Source of the DNA: Listeria monocytogenes
GTDB lineage: Bacteria > Bacillota > Bacilli > Lactobacillales > Listeriaceae
Reading direction: 5' to 3'
NCBI RefSeq assembly: GCF_041765605.1
Contig: NZ_CP168900.1
Coordinates: 2,806,001 to 2,870,000 of the forward strand
DNA length: 64,000 bases
The position numbers were made by a program, and so were the translations under genes. Shown piece after piece: positions 8,239 through 17,571 of the stretch. A model generated the notes under the pieces. It searched no databases. It saw nothing but the letters and a program-made list of their open reading frames with translations, and was not told the origin of the DNA. The first letter of the stretch is position 1. Every line of letters starts with the position of its first letter.

Positions 8239-9981
8239 TTATAATTCGATTGGACGATCTAGTTGATATAGACGTTTATAACGAGGTTCTTCTGCCATTA
8301 GTTCGGCATGCGGCCCTTCCATTAATGTCTTACCTTCTTCTAAGAACAAGACACGGTCCATTTTTTCTGCCCCAACTAAATGATGCGTTACCCAAATAAG
8401 TGACTTATCTGCTAACGTTTCAAAAATAGTCGCTAGTAAATCGCGTTCTGTAATTGGGTCCAGACCAACTGTTGGTTCGTCTAAAATAACGATTGGTGTA
8501 TTTTGTAGTAGAATCCGAGCGAGAGCGATACGACCGCGCTCACCACCGGAAAAACGTTCACCCATCTCACTCATTTGTGTATGGTAGCCATCTGGCATGC
8601 TCATTATAAAATCGTGCAACTGAACTTTTTTCGCAGCTTCGTATACTTCTTCGTCCGATGCATCTTGATTTCCTAGACGGATGTTGTTTAAGACGGTCGT
8701 ACTGAAAAGGTGCGCTTTCTGATTTAGCATGGAGGTTAATTCAGGAATTTGTGGTCGCAAATTTTCTACTTCCACGCCGTTCATAGTCACCTTGCCAGCG
8801 GTTGGAAGCAGAGCGCCTTGCACTAATTTCAGAAAAGTTGATTTCCCTGTCCCGCTTCGTCCGATAATCGCCACTTTTTCGCCTTGCTTCAGTGTGAAAT
8901 TAAAACCGTTTAAGATTTCTGGGGACTTTTTATCGTATGCGAAAGTTAAGTTTTCTGCCTTTAAAATCACATTTCCTGTGTTAATCCGTTCCATTTCGTT
9001 CATTTCTTCTTCAAAAGTCGGTAGCGTCGGGTCTTCAATTTTGTCTAAACGAGCAAGCGAGTCTTGGTATAACGATTTGTCGCTAATAGCACTTGAAACT
9101 GGTACAAACGCTTCTGCTAGCGCCATAATTGCCAAAACAAAAGCGGCAATCATCGTTCCGGAAAAGGCTCCGTCACGTGACTCTGCTGTACTCCAATAAA
9201 CCATCACAATAACCATAAAGCCAACAACTAACTGACTAAAGAAATCGCGCCAATTAACAAAATGAAACTGTTTATTTTCTGTTCGAAGCATGTCTGCCTC
9301 GTCTTTTTCGTAGTTAGAAATAAATGTTTTTTCACGTCCACTGAATTTCCAATCACTAATACCAAACACTGCATCGGTAAATTTTTGATATAGACTATTG
9401 CGCCCTTGTTTTAAATAAGCATTCTTTCCACGAGCATATAAAAGTGATACCCACGGAAGAACGAGCACAAGTAAACCTATCAAGAGCACGAAGAGTGCAG
9501 CAAATGGAATCGAGAATGCTCCAAGCGCGATAACGACTCCCGCGTAAAGCACGAGGCTAACAATTGCCGGTAGCATTGTAGTTAAATAGAAATTTTGCAA
9601 ATGCTCAATGTCACCAGCGAGGAGGCCCAGAATATCGCCAGTTTTATAACGTGATTTTAGTAATAAAGCTTGCGGTTCAAGTAAACGATACAAGCGAACA
9701 CGCATCTTTTCTAGAATTCGAAGTACAAGCGAATGGCTCGAAAGGCGTTCCACATAGCGTGACACGGAGCGCATAATACCAAATGCACGAACACCAACTG
9801 TCGAAATATAAACCGCCATGATGGATTCCGGCATCAAGGATGATTTCGAAATTAAATGTCCAGACGTAAACATAAGTGCTCCAGCAGATGCAAAAGTTAG
9901 TGTTCCAAGGAAGATGACAAGTAAAAACAAGCCGCGGTTTTCTTTAATATATGGGATAATCCAGCTACTTTTCCGCATCAT
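8239..9981 (-). CDS. cydC: ABC exporter subunit of the cytochrome bd assembly system, CydC-type
   Basis: A 580-residue half-transporter: six membrane helices (residues about 15-310), then an ATPase domain with Walker A GRSGTGKS (about 376), signature FSGGERGR (about 478) and Walker B IVILDEPTVG. With its partner it exports cysteine/glutathione (in E. coli), and more recent work links the complex to heme; it is needed to assemble cytochrome bd. By resemblance to the E. coli proteins this one is CydC; Bacillus/Listeria annotations often call the last gene of the operon cydD. Its ATG overlaps the stop of the upstream subunit by 4 nt, indicating coupled translation. Confidence 0.9.
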   Translation of the reverse strand: MMRKSSWIIPYIKENRGLFLLVIFLGTLTFASAGALMFTSGHLISKSSLMPESIMAVYISTVGVRAFGIMRSVSRYVERLSSHSLVLRILEKMRVRLYRLLEPQALLLKSRYKTGDILGLLAGDIEHLQNFYLTTMLPAIVSLVLYAGVVIALGAFSIPFAALFVLLIGLLVLVLPWVSLLYARGKNAYLKQGRNSLYQKFTDAVFGISDWKFSGREKTFISNYEKDEADMLRTENKQFHFVNWRDFFSQLVVGFMVIVMVYWSTAESRDGAFSGTMIAAFVLAIMALAEAFVPVSSAISDKSLYQDSLARLDKIEDPTLPTFEEEMNEMERINTGNVILKAENLTFAYDKKSPEILNGFNFTLKQGEKVAIIGRSGTGKSTFLKLVQGALLPTAGKVTMNGVEVENLRPQIPELTSMLNQKAHLFSTTVLNNIRLGNQDASDEEVYEAAKKVQLHDFIMSMPDGYHTQMSEMGERFSGGERGRIALARILLQNTPIVILDEPTVGLDPITERDLLATIFETLADKSLIWVTHHLVGAEKMDRVLFLEEGKTLMEGPHAELMAEEPRYKRLYQLDRPIEL

Positions 9982-11702
9982 ACTTCCTCCAATTGGGCTT
10001 TGACTAAATTGTAATAGAAACCTTTACGCGAAAGTAGTTCTTCGTGTGTTCCAGTTTCGACCACAGCCCCGTGATCTAAAACGATAATTCGGTCCATTTC
10101 GAGCATCCAGTGCAAGCGATGCGTCGCGAAAAAGACTAATCGATTTTCAAATAAATCTAGCATTGGTTTTTTTAACTCATATTCCGTTTCAATATCTAAG
10201 TGCGCTGTTGGTTCATCCATTAACACAATTGGACGATCCGTTAAAAATGCACGAGCCAGTGCGACACGTTGTTCTTGTCCGCCACTAAGCATCCGCCCAG
10301 CTTCTCCGACAAGCGTTTCATAACCATCTTCCAGTCCCGCTACAAGCTTATTTAAACCGGCAGATTCTGCTGCTTTTTTCATTTCCTCGTCTGTAGAGTT
10401 AGGATGATAAAAGCGAATATTTCCAGCAATTGTATCGTGGAAAAGGTATGGATGTTGCGGAATATAAGTGACTTGGGTTTGCCAATCACTCGAAGCAAGC
10501 GAAACACCACTTTCCCCATTCCAACGAAAATCTCCAGAAGTCGGGGGCAAAAAGCCACTCAAAACGTCAATCAAGGTGGATTTCCCAGCACCCGTCGCAC
10601 CAATAATCCCAATTTTTTCAAATCCTTTTACCGTAAAATTGGCTTCATGAAGCGAATCTGCATCATCTGCGCCATGTTTCACGGTAATATTTTCAAACGA
10701 GAATTCCGTATTTTCAGCAAAAGTTGTTAAAGGTAGTGCATTCGTTTCCGGTTTTTCTGCTTTGGCTTGGTCAATAATTCCTTGAATAACGCGACCCGCC
10801 TCTTGACCATCAAGTGTGGCATGATAATCCGAGCCAACTTCACGAACTGGTAAAAAGTATTCTGGCGCAAGGATTAGGACACTAAGCGCGATTGGCAAAT
10901 TCATATTACCGTCAATGAGACCAAGACCTAGGAACAGCGCAACGAGCGCAATCGATAGCATCGTAAAGAAATCTAGCGCGAATGACGACATAAATGCCAC
11001 ACGCAACGTTTTCATCGTAGCTTTACGATAACGCGAACTAACCGAAGCAATTTTCCCTTCATGGTCGTGACTAAGCCCCAAATACCGCAACGTTTCTAGA
11101 CCCTTCAACGAATCTACAAAGTGGTTAGAGAGCACGCGATACGTTTCAAATTGAGAATCTGCTTGTTTTTTTGCAGCTAATCCTAGAATAATCATAAATA
11201 CAATTAAAATCGGCAAAGTAATCATCAAAATAAAAGCAGAAGTCCAGTCCTGAAAAGCAATATACACCCAAATCATTGCTGGAATAATTGCCATATTCAT
11301 CATTTTAGGTAAAAACAGTTCCAAATAATTTCGGAAATCCGCCACACCTTCCATAACCATTGTGACCACTTTCCCAGTACCTTCCGCACGAGCAAAACGC
11401 GGTCCAAGCGCGAATAAACTATCAAGCAACTCTTCCCGCATCGTTTTCGCAAGTTTTGCAGCGTAACGGTAAACGATTTGTTTTTTCCATACGTTCAAAA
11501 AGTGACGCAAGAAATAGGCCCCCGCGAAGAGACCTATTTGTATTGTGACTGATTGAAATGGATGCTCGTGAAATAAGTCAGTAATTGCACGAGCCAAAGT
11601 TATCGCCATCACGATAATCGCAGCACCTTGAACTAGCGTGAAAACTGCGAGAATCGCCATTATTTTTTTAATTCCTTTGTAGTTCCTTAAATCTTTTCCC
11701 AT
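9978..11702 (-). CDS. cydD: ABC exporter subunit of the cytochrome bd assembly system, CydD-type
   Basis: A 574-residue half-transporter partner of the adjacent CydC-type subunit. It has an N-terminal six-helix domain (GPRFARAEGTGKV and LRYLGLSHDHEG loops typical of CydD) and a C-terminal ATPase with Walker A GATGAGKS (about 370), signature LSGGQEQR and Walker B IVLMDEPTAH. The heterodimer supports cytochrome bd maturation. It overlaps the cydB stop by 1 nt (TAATG) and the next gene by 4 nt, so all four genes form one operon. In Bacillus/Listeria nomenclature this third gene is often named cydC. Confidence 0.9.
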   Translation of the reverse strand: MGKDLRNYKGIKKIMAILAVFTLVQGAAIIVMAITLARAITDLFHEHPFQSVTIQIGLFAGAYFLRHFLNVWKKQIVYRYAAKLAKTMREELLDSLFALGPRFARAEGTGKVVTMVMEGVADFRNYLELFLPKMMNMAIIPAMIWVYIAFQDWTSAFILMITLPILIVFMIILGLAAKKQADSQFETYRVLSNHFVDSLKGLETLRYLGLSHDHEGKIASVSSRYRKATMKTLRVAFMSSFALDFFTMLSIALVALFLGLGLIDGNMNLPIALSVLILAPEYFLPVREVGSDYHATLDGQEAGRVIQGIIDQAKAEKPETNALPLTTFAENTEFSFENITVKHGADDADSLHEANFTVKGFEKIGIIGATGAGKSTLIDVLSGFLPPTSGDFRWNGESGVSLASSDWQTQVTYIPQHPYLFHDTIAGNIRFYHPNSTDEEMKKAAESAGLNKLVAGLEDGYETLVGEAGRMLSGGQEQRVALARAFLTDRPIVLMDEPTAHLDIETEYELKKPMLDLFENRLVFFATHRLHWMLEMDRIIVLDHGAVVETGTHEELLSRKGFYYNLVKAQLEEV

Positions 11703-12715
11703 TAATACGTCATTTTCTCCTTACTAGAAACGCGCTTACGGAAAACATAGTAGCTCCAAATTTGGTAACCAAGAACAAACGGCAGTAGCGTAACGGCAAC
11801 TATCGTCATCACACTAAGCGAATATTGTCCGGAAGCTGCATTTTCTATAGTTAAATCAAACGCACTGTTGATAGAACTGATCATTACACGTGGGAATAGT
11901 GACACGAAAATCGTACCAATCGTGAAAACAATTCCAAGTCCGCCGAATGTAAATGCCAAAATATCGCGATCTTTCCAGATGAAAAGAGCAGATAACAAGT
12001 ACATTACGACAACAATTCCAATCATTAGTGGTACAAGTACTGGTCTAACTTGGAACATATCTGTATTGAAGTAAGCAAGTACAACAAAGATTAATAATGC
12101 TGGTACAGTAATAAACCAAACACGTTTCGCCATACGACGAGCACGATCTTGAATATCTTCTTCTGTACGTAAAGTAATAAATAGTAATCCGTGAAGTAGG
12201 CACATAAGCGTAATCGTCACGCCACCCCATACGGAGAATACGGTAATGTAATCAAAGAATCCAGCGTACATGTCCATATCACTGTTAATCGGCATACCTT
12301 GAATCAAGCTAGCAAATAATACACCAAATAGGAATGGCGGTAAAATACTACCGAAGAAAATAACCCAATCCCATGTTTTTATCCAAAGCGGTGAATCTTT
12401 TTGACCACGGAATTCAAAAGAAACACCACGGCCAATTAGCGCAAGTAATAAGAAGACTAGCGGAATATAATAACCACTAAACATGGTTGCATACCAGTTA
12501 GGGAAAGCGGCGAAAATCGCGCCCCCTGCAGTTAGTAACCAAACTTCATTTGCATCCCAGAACGGTCCAATCGTATTAACGAGCACGCGGCGTTCCAGTG
12601 CATTTCTAGCCATAAATCGTGTAGACATCCCAACACCAAAGTCAAAACCTTCAAGGAAGAAGAATCCAATGAACAAGATGGCGATTAATAAAAACCATAA
12701 CTCATTTAGTGACAA
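11702..12715 (-). CDS. cydB: cytochrome bd ubiquinol/menaquinol oxidase subunit II
   Basis: Subunit II of the bd-type terminal oxidase, a polytopic membrane protein that pairs with CydA to oxidise quinol and reduce oxygen to water at high affinity. The N-terminal pattern (WFLLIAILFIGFFFLEGFDFGVG) and the motif TIGPFWDANEVWLLTAGG near residue 50 are diagnostic. I place the start at TTG 12715, where AAGGGGG lies 8 nt upstream inside the cydA end; this gives 337 residues and a 14-bp overlap with cydA. Upstream ATG codons at 12724 and 12736 are too close to that RBS. Confidence 0.93.
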   Translation of the reverse strand: MSLNELWFLLIAILFIGFFFLEGFDFGVGMSTRFMARNALERRVLVNTIGPFWDANEVWLLTAGGAIFAAFPNWYATMFSGYYIPLVFLLLALIGRGVSFEFRGQKDSPLWIKTWDWVIFFGSILPPFLFGVLFASLIQGMPINSDMDMYAGFFDYITVFSVWGGVTITLMCLLHGLLFITLRTEEDIQDRARRMAKRVWFITVPALLIFVVLAYFNTDMFQVRPVLVPLMIGIVVVMYLLSALFIWKDRDILAFTFGGLGIVFTIGTIFVSLFPRVMISSINSAFDLTIENAASGQYSLSVMTIVAVTLLPFVLGYQIWSYYVFRKRVSSKEKMTY

Positions 12716-14108
12716 AGCTTTCATCCCCCTTATCAAACGGATCTACGGAAATCTCTGCTTTTTCTGGTTTGTGTCCGTCTGGTCCTTTTTTAATTTCACG
12801 TATAAACAAGTAAACCAACAGAATGGCTAAAATCGTATAAATTGTCGAGAACGCAATTATCGAGAACAAAATTTGTCCTGATGAAACGTTTGGCGATACG
12901 GCATCAGCAGTTTTCATGTAACCGAAAACTACCCATGGTTGTCGCCCTATTTCTGTCATAATCCAACCCATGGAGTTCGCCAGGAACGGGAAGCCAATCA
13001 TTGGAATCATGAAACGTAAATACCATTTTGCATTAACGAGTTTTTTCTTCCAAGCAAGCACGATACCAATTAATGCGAATAAAATCATTAACATACCAGC
13101 GCCAACCATGATACGGAAGCTCCAAAATGCTGTTTTAACTGGTGGGATGTAGTCACCTTCACCATATTTTTCTTCATATTGTTTTTGCAGCGTGTTCATA
13201 CCTTCCACGCTACCAGTTAATGTTCCGTAAGATAAGAAACTTAGCGCGTACGGGACATTGACTTCCCATTCGTTTTTCTTCTCTTCTGGGTTGATCTTGG
13301 CAATCATCGTCCACGGAGCTGGGTCAGCTGTATCTTCCCATATCCCTTCCGTTGCTGCCATTTTCATTGGTTGTGTTTTAACCAAGTATTGTGCTTGCGA
13401 GTGACCACTGAAAGCCACACCAAAGCCACCGATTACCGCCATGACCATAGCAATTTGGAATGATCGTTTAAAGAAGGCGACATCTTGTTTTTTGAGCATC
13501 TTATACGCACTGACACCGGCAATGAAAAAGGCCCCAGTGGCAAATGCCCCGAATATAACGTGCGGGAACTCCACAAGTAGTTGTCCATTAGTAATAAGTT
13601 GCAAGAAGTCATTCATTTCCGCGCGGCCGTTCTTAAATTCAAAACCAACCGGATGTTGCATAAATGAGTTCGCTGCTAAAATCCAGAAACTAGACATAAT
13701 TGTTCCGATTGAAACAAGCCAAATACATGCTAAATGAAGCTTTTTGCTAAGTTTGTCCCAACCAAAAATCCAAAGTCCGATAAACGTAGATTCCATAAAG
13801 AATGCAAGTAACGCTTCGATTGCAAGTGGTGCTCCGAATACGTCCCCAACAAATCTAGAGTAATCCGACCAGTTCATCCCAAACTGGAATTCTTGAATAA
13901 TACCGGTTACGACACCGACCGCGAAGTTAATGAGGAATATGTGACCCCAAAACTTCGACATTTTTTTGTAAATTTCTTTCCCCTTCACGACATACAACGT
14001 TTCCATAAGAGCAACCATAAATACAAGTCCAATTGAAAGTGGTACAAATAAGAAATGGAAAATCGTTGTTGATGCGAATTGAAAACGGGCTAAAAATAGT
14101 TTATCCAC
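12702..14108 (-). CDS. cydA: cytochrome bd quinol oxidase subunit I
   Basis: The heme-bearing subunit I (468 residues). The N-terminus LFLARFQFASTTIFHFLF carries the conserved His axial ligand near residue 18; GHSQAQYL around residue 237 and the GRQPWVV motif near residue 390 are typical of CydA. The loop between helices VI and VII is short, as in Firmicute bd oxidases (short Q-loop). It starts at GTG 14108, with AAAGGAGGAG a few nt upstream. It is first in the operon cydA-cydB-cydD-cydC. Upstream sequence contains Rex-like operator sequences, consistent with redox control known in B. subtilis. Confidence 0.96.
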   Translation of the reverse strand: MDKLFLARFQFASTTIFHFLFVPLSIGLVFMVALMETLYVVKGKEIYKKMSKFWGHIFLINFAVGVVTGIIQEFQFGMNWSDYSRFVGDVFGAPLAIEALLAFFMESTFIGLWIFGWDKLSKKLHLACIWLVSIGTIMSSFWILAANSFMQHPVGFEFKNGRAEMNDFLQLITNGQLLVEFPHVIFGAFATGAFFIAGVSAYKMLKKQDVAFFKRSFQIAMVMAVIGGFGVAFSGHSQAQYLVKTQPMKMAATEGIWEDTADPAPWTMIAKINPEEKKNEWEVNVPYALSFLSYGTLTGSVEGMNTLQKQYEEKYGEGDYIPPVKTAFWSFRIMVGAGMLMILFALIGIVLAWKKKLVNAKWYLRFMIPMIGFPFLANSMGWIMTEIGRQPWVVFGYMKTADAVSPNVSSGQILFSIIAFSTIYTILAILLVYLFIREIKKGPDGHKPEKAEISVDPFDKGDESFVTK

Positions 14109-14489
14109 CCTTTTCTCCTCCTTTTTGTGCTAAAAATTACTGCTTCGTTCCCTGATTTGTGCTTCTCTCTTAAAAACCTTGTGAAAAACCGCCCAAAGTG
14201 ACGTGTTCAGTTGCTCTGTAATTCACAAAGCATGATAAAATAATATGTAATCCTTGTTTTCCACAGATTTAGGAACCAGTTAAGAAAGATTTTTACTTTA
14301 TAATGAGTTCTATATGGAGTATATTTTATCCTATTTTACGACAAATTTATTTAGTACTTTCGATGTTATTTTGTTTTAGTTAGATTGTGATAAATTTCGC
14401 AATTATTATCTGGCTGTAAATGTTGGTAAGGCTTATTGCTTTTTATTTCACAATAATGGATGTAAAAGTACAATTTCTCATAATGAGTA
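14109..14489. other. 381-nt intergenic region upstream of cydA, with Rex-like sequences
   Basis: This holds the cyd operon promoter region on the minus strand and the end of tadA's operon on the other side. Visible are one 18-bp near-palindrome resembling a Rex operator (14385-14402) and two sequences with a perfect right half-site TTCACAA (14211-14228 and 14436-14453). No ORF with an RBS was found. Confidence 0.5.
14385..14402. promoter_or_regulatory. candidate Rex operator upstream of cydA
   Basis: TTGTGATAAATTTCGCAA matches the Rex consensus TTGTGA-N6-TCACAA at 11 of 12 conserved positions. Rex senses NADH/NAD+ and represses cyd operons in related bacteria. The site is about 280 nt upstream of the cydA start, which is far for a simple repressor site, so confidence is moderate. 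Confidence 0.45.
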
Positions 14490-14960
14490 TTAAGACCTAT
14501 TCAATTTATTCCGTTTTCGTAGATCTTGGAAAAAACTTTTTAACATTTCGCTGCTTTCTTTTTCCATTAATCCTGCTTCTACTTCACACGTATGATTAAA
14601 TCGGTCATCTTGGAGTAAATTCATTAACGATCCCGCTGTTCCCGCTTTTGGATCTTTGGCTCCGTAATAAACTTTTTCAATCCGCGAAAGTAAAATAGCA
14701 CCGCTACACATCGGACATGGTTCTAGCGTGACATACAGTTCTGCACCGCTAAGTCGCCATGAATTCTGATGTTTACACGCATCTTGAATCGCAAGCAACT
14801 CCGCATGGGTCACTGCGTTTTGGCTCGTTTCACGCAAATTATGCGCCCGCCCAATAATTTCTCCATCTAAAACAACGACTGCACCAATTGGAACTTCCCC
14901 AATTTCTCGTGCTTTCTCGGCTTCTTCAAGCGCTTGTTGCATAAAGAAAGCTCGTTCCAT
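14490..14960 (-). CDS. tadA: tRNA-specific adenosine-34 deaminase
   Basis: Converts adenosine to inosine at the wobble position of tRNA-Arg(ACG). A 156-residue cytidine-deaminase fold protein with the zinc and proton-shuttle motif THAELLA (His, Glu around residues 53-55) and PCPMCSGA (two zinc Cys around 83-86). ATG 14960 has GAGGTG upstream. In Bacillus tadA sits directly beside the SRP RNA gene and dnaX; here about 10 kb of other genes separates tadA from ffs. An ordinary essential gene. Confidence 0.95.
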   Translation of the reverse strand: MERAFFMQQALEEAEKAREIGEVPIGAVVVLDGEIIGRAHNLRETSQNAVTHAELLAIQDACKHQNSWRLSGAELYVTLEPCPMCSGAILLSRIEKVYYGAKDPKAGTAGSLMNLLQDDRFNHTCEVEAGLMEKESSEMLKSFFQDLRKRNKLNRS

Positions 14961-15154
14961 CTATGCACCTCATTTCTAAAAAGTCACTCATTGTTATTTT
15001 AGCATAGCTTGGATTGGATGTAGCAATAATCTGCTCAAACTTTCACAGGAACACTTTAGTTGCTTTCACAGACTATTTATATTACCATATATTAATACTA
15101 GGTACTAAAACAAAATTATCAAAATATACAATCTACTTATAAAGGAGAGTCATT

Positions 15155-16732
15155 ATGAATTCAGAAAATTTAATCGCTCCAGAACTTTATAATATTACCG
15201 ACGAGATTGCTAAATTCAGTTCTGAAAAAACTGCTTTAATTTGGAAAAATGAGCATAACGAAACAAAAACTTGGAGTTACCGCCACCTGCTTGAACAAGC
15301 GAACAAATTTGCCAATGTTGTCAAAGACGCAGGCATAAAAAAAGGTGACCACGTTATCGTCATGACACCTAGATTACTCGAAACTTACGCAATTTACATG
15401 GGCTTATGGAAAGCTGGTGCCATTATCATCCCGGCATCCGAGCTACTTAAAGCGCACGATTTAGAATACCGCATCCACCACGCAAACGTAAAAGCAATCG
15501 TTTCTTACAATGGAATGACTGCTGAATTTGATAAAATTGAAAGCATCCCTTCTGTTTCGAAAAAAATTATTGTTGGGGAGAAATTATCCGGCTGGGATCA
15601 CTACGAAACATTAATGGAAGCCGCTTCAACCGAATTTGAACGCGTGGAAACTTCGCGCGATGATGCTTGTCTGCTTGCATTCACGAGTGGAACAACAGGT
15701 AATCCTAAAGGCGTTGTACATATTCACGGCTGGGGTTACGCGCATATTCGTATCGCTGCTGATCATTGGCTCGATATTCACGAAGACGATATCGTTTGGG
15801 CCACAGCTGGTCCTGGTTGGCAAAAATGGGTTTGGTCTCCTTTCCTTTCTGTACTCGGAAAAGGTGCCACTGGATTCATTTACAACGGTCGTTTCATTCC
15901 AGAAAAACAACTTCATTTACTGGAAGAAGAAAAAATCAACGTGCTCTGCTGTACGCCGACAGAATATCGCTTAATGGCAAAGGTTAATAATTTGCGCGAA
16001 CATGATTTAAGTTCCCTTCGTAGCGCCGTATCAGCAGGAGAACCTCTAAACCGCGAAGTTATTCAAGTTTTCCAAGATAATTTTGATATTAAAGTTCGCG
16101 ACGGCTACGGCCAAACGGAAAGCACGCTGTTGATTGGAACACTTGTTGATACGCCGATTCGCCCTGGTTCAATGGGCAAACCAATTATGCCTGAATACAT
16201 GGCGATTATTGATGCTGACGGAAATCCAGTTGGTGTCGGTGAAATTGGTGATATCGCGATGCGTAGAGATTTCCCAGCACTTTTCAAGGAGTACTATAAA
16301 GAACCAGAACGTTTGCAAAAAGCGATTCGTGGCGATTACTTTGTTTCTGGTGACCGCGCTATCCGCGATGAAGATAATTATTACTGGTTCCAAGGCCGGA
16401 ATGACGATATTATTATCAGCTCTGGCTACACGATTGGCCCGTTCGAAGTCGAGGACGCGCTCACACATCACCCAGCCGTAAAAGAAGTCGCTGTTGTCGC
16501 AAGTCCTGATGAAATCCGCGGTACGGTCGTAAAAGCATTCATCGTCTTAAAAGATGGTTACGAGGGCACGGAAGATCTTGTGCACGAATTACAAACATTT
16601 ACGAAAGAACAAACTGCTCCGTATAAATATCCGCGCCGGATTGAGTTTGTTGAGGCGTTACCGAAAACTGATTCTGGTAAAATTCGCCGCGTTGAGTTGC
16701 GTGATGCGGAGTTTGCTAGTGTGCATGGATAA
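15155..16732 (+). CDS. AMP-forming acyl-CoA synthetase (acetate/medium-chain acyl-CoA ligase family)
   Basis: A 525-residue ANL-superfamily enzyme that activates a carboxylic acid with ATP and CoA. Motifs in order: P-loop LLAFTSGTTGNPKG (about 176), DGYGQTE (about 316), the hinge YYWFQGRNDDII (about 407) and the catalytic lysine region PKTDSGKIRR near the C-terminus. The overall pattern resembles AcsM/YtcI-type short- or medium-chain acyl-CoA synthetases more than true acetyl-CoA synthetase (about 650 residues). RBS AAAGGAG precedes ATG 15155. The gene is monocistronic with its own terminator. The substrate could be acetate, propionate or a branched short-chain acid; sequence alone does not decide. 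Confidence 0.88.
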   Translation: MNSENLIAPELYNITDEIAKFSSEKTALIWKNEHNETKTWSYRHLLEQANKFANVVKDAGIKKGDHVIVMTPRLLETYAIYMGLWKAGAIIIPASELLKAHDLEYRIHHANVKAIVSYNGMTAEFDKIESIPSVSKKIIVGEKLSGWDHYETLMEAASTEFERVETSRDDACLLAFTSGTTGNPKGVVHIHGWGYAHIRIAADHWLDIHEDDIVWATAGPGWQKWVWSPFLSVLGKGATGFIYNGRFIPEKQLHLLEEEKINVLCCTPTEYRLMAKVNNLREHDLSSLRSAVSAGEPLNREVIQVFQDNFDIKVRDGYGQTESTLLIGTLVDTPIRPGSMGKPIMPEYMAIIDADGNPVGVGEIGDIAMRRDFPALFKEYYKEPERLQKAIRGDYFVSGDRAIRDEDNYYWFQGRNDDIIISSGYTIGPFEVEDALTHHPAVKEVAVVASPDEIRGTVVKAFIVLKDGYEGTEDLVHELQTFTKEQTAPYKYPRRIEFVEALPKTDSGKIRRVELRDAEFASVHG

Positions 16733-16735
16733 TCA

Positions 16736-16769
16736 AAAACCCAGCCTTCCTAATAGAAGGTTGGGTTTT
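16736..16769. terminator. bidirectional terminator
   Basis: AAAACCCAGCCTTC / GAAGGTTGGGTTTT, a 14-bp stem with one G-U pair and a 6-nt loop, between the convergent acyl-CoA ligase and NagB-family genes. Confidence 0.92.
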
Positions 16770-16772
16770 CTT

Positions 16773-17492
16773 TTAAATATTCAACTCACTCGCCGCTTCC
16801 TCGTCCAGCACCACTGTAAAATTAGGGTGTAACTGGAAAATCGAGCTTGGAATGTTTTCTGTCACTGGGCCTTGTAGGGCTTTTTTGATAATCGCTGCTT
16901 TTTTCTTACCGTTTGCGAATAGGATGACTTCTTTTGCGTGCATGACGCTTTTTGGTCCCATTGTTACATAGTATTCGGGGACTTTTTCTGCATCGCCGCC
17001 AACTTCTCCGAGCAAAATATCGAACATATCTGGGCGTGATTGAACGGAAACAAGTCGGGTTTCATCGCCGAATTTGGTTACGCCAGGTAAGTTCCCGCAG
17101 AAGTGACCATCTTCACCAATCCCGATTAAAATCGCGTCCAAACCGCCAACTGCTTTCAAATGCGCTTCATGGTCTGTATAGTTTTTCGTATCTAGCATGT
17201 GAATTTGTTCTTCTGGAATTCCCGCCGGATCAAAGTACATCGCTTTTAAATTGGCAATTGTCACGCCGTATTTTTCGTCTCCAATTGGAATTTCGTCAAA
17301 ATTATAATAGCTTACATTTGTCAGTGGTGCTTTTTCTTTCATTTCTTCCACCATCAGTTCGTACATTCGCTTCGGTGTGGAGCCTGCTGTGATGGCTAAA
17401 TGAACCAACTTGTCTTGATACATTTTCCCTAAAAGCAGTTGCATCGTTGTTTTACTCATATTTTCGTAATCTTTTTCCACAATAATTTTCAT
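16773..17492 (-). CDS. glucosamine-6-phosphate deaminase / 6-phosphogluconolactonase family protein
   Basis: A 239-residue NagB/6PGL-superfamily protein: substrate loop ITAGSTPKRMYEL (about 37) and the catalytic loop GIGEDGHFCGNLPG (about 125), where Asp and His correspond to the NagB ring-opening residues. It probably isomerises or deaminates a hexosamine phosphate or hydrolyses a sugar lactone. I chose ATG 17492 (AGAGGTG 6-7 nt upstream) over the GTG at 17501. Upstream lies a divergent MerR gene and a promoter with the 19-bp spacer diagnostic of MerR activation, pointing toward this gene, so its expression is probably induced by that regulator's signal. Confidence 0.82.
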   Translation of the reverse strand: MKIIVEKDYENMSKTTMQLLLGKMYQDKLVHLAITAGSTPKRMYELMVEEMKEKAPLTNVSYYNFDEIPIGDEKYGVTIANLKAMYFDPAGIPEEQIHMLDTKNYTDHEAHLKAVGGLDAILIGIGEDGHFCGNLPGVTKFGDETRLVSVQSRPDMFDILLGEVGGDAEKVPEYYVTMGPKSVMHAKEVILFANGKKKAAIIKKALQGPVTENIPSSIFQLHPNFTVVLDEEAASELNI

Positions 17493-17522
17493 TTTTTTCA
17501 CCTCTCGCTTTGAATTACCTTT

Positions 17523-17553
17523 ATGATAAAGTGTATAGTAACTATAGAGTCAA
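17523..17553 (-). promoter_or_regulatory. MerR-type promoter with 19-bp spacer and operator dyad
   Basis: On the minus strand -35 TTGACT (17548-17553) and -10 TATCAT (17523-17528) are separated by exactly 19 bp, and the spacer holds the palindrome TATAGTAACTATA (17534-17546). That is the classical MerR-family arrangement, in which bound activator untwists an over-long promoter. It reads toward the NagB-family gene; an overlapping plus-strand promoter (TTTATG, 17 bp, TATAGA) may serve the merR gene. Confidence 0.72.
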
Positions 17554-17571
17554 GACGAAAGGGTGATAAAT

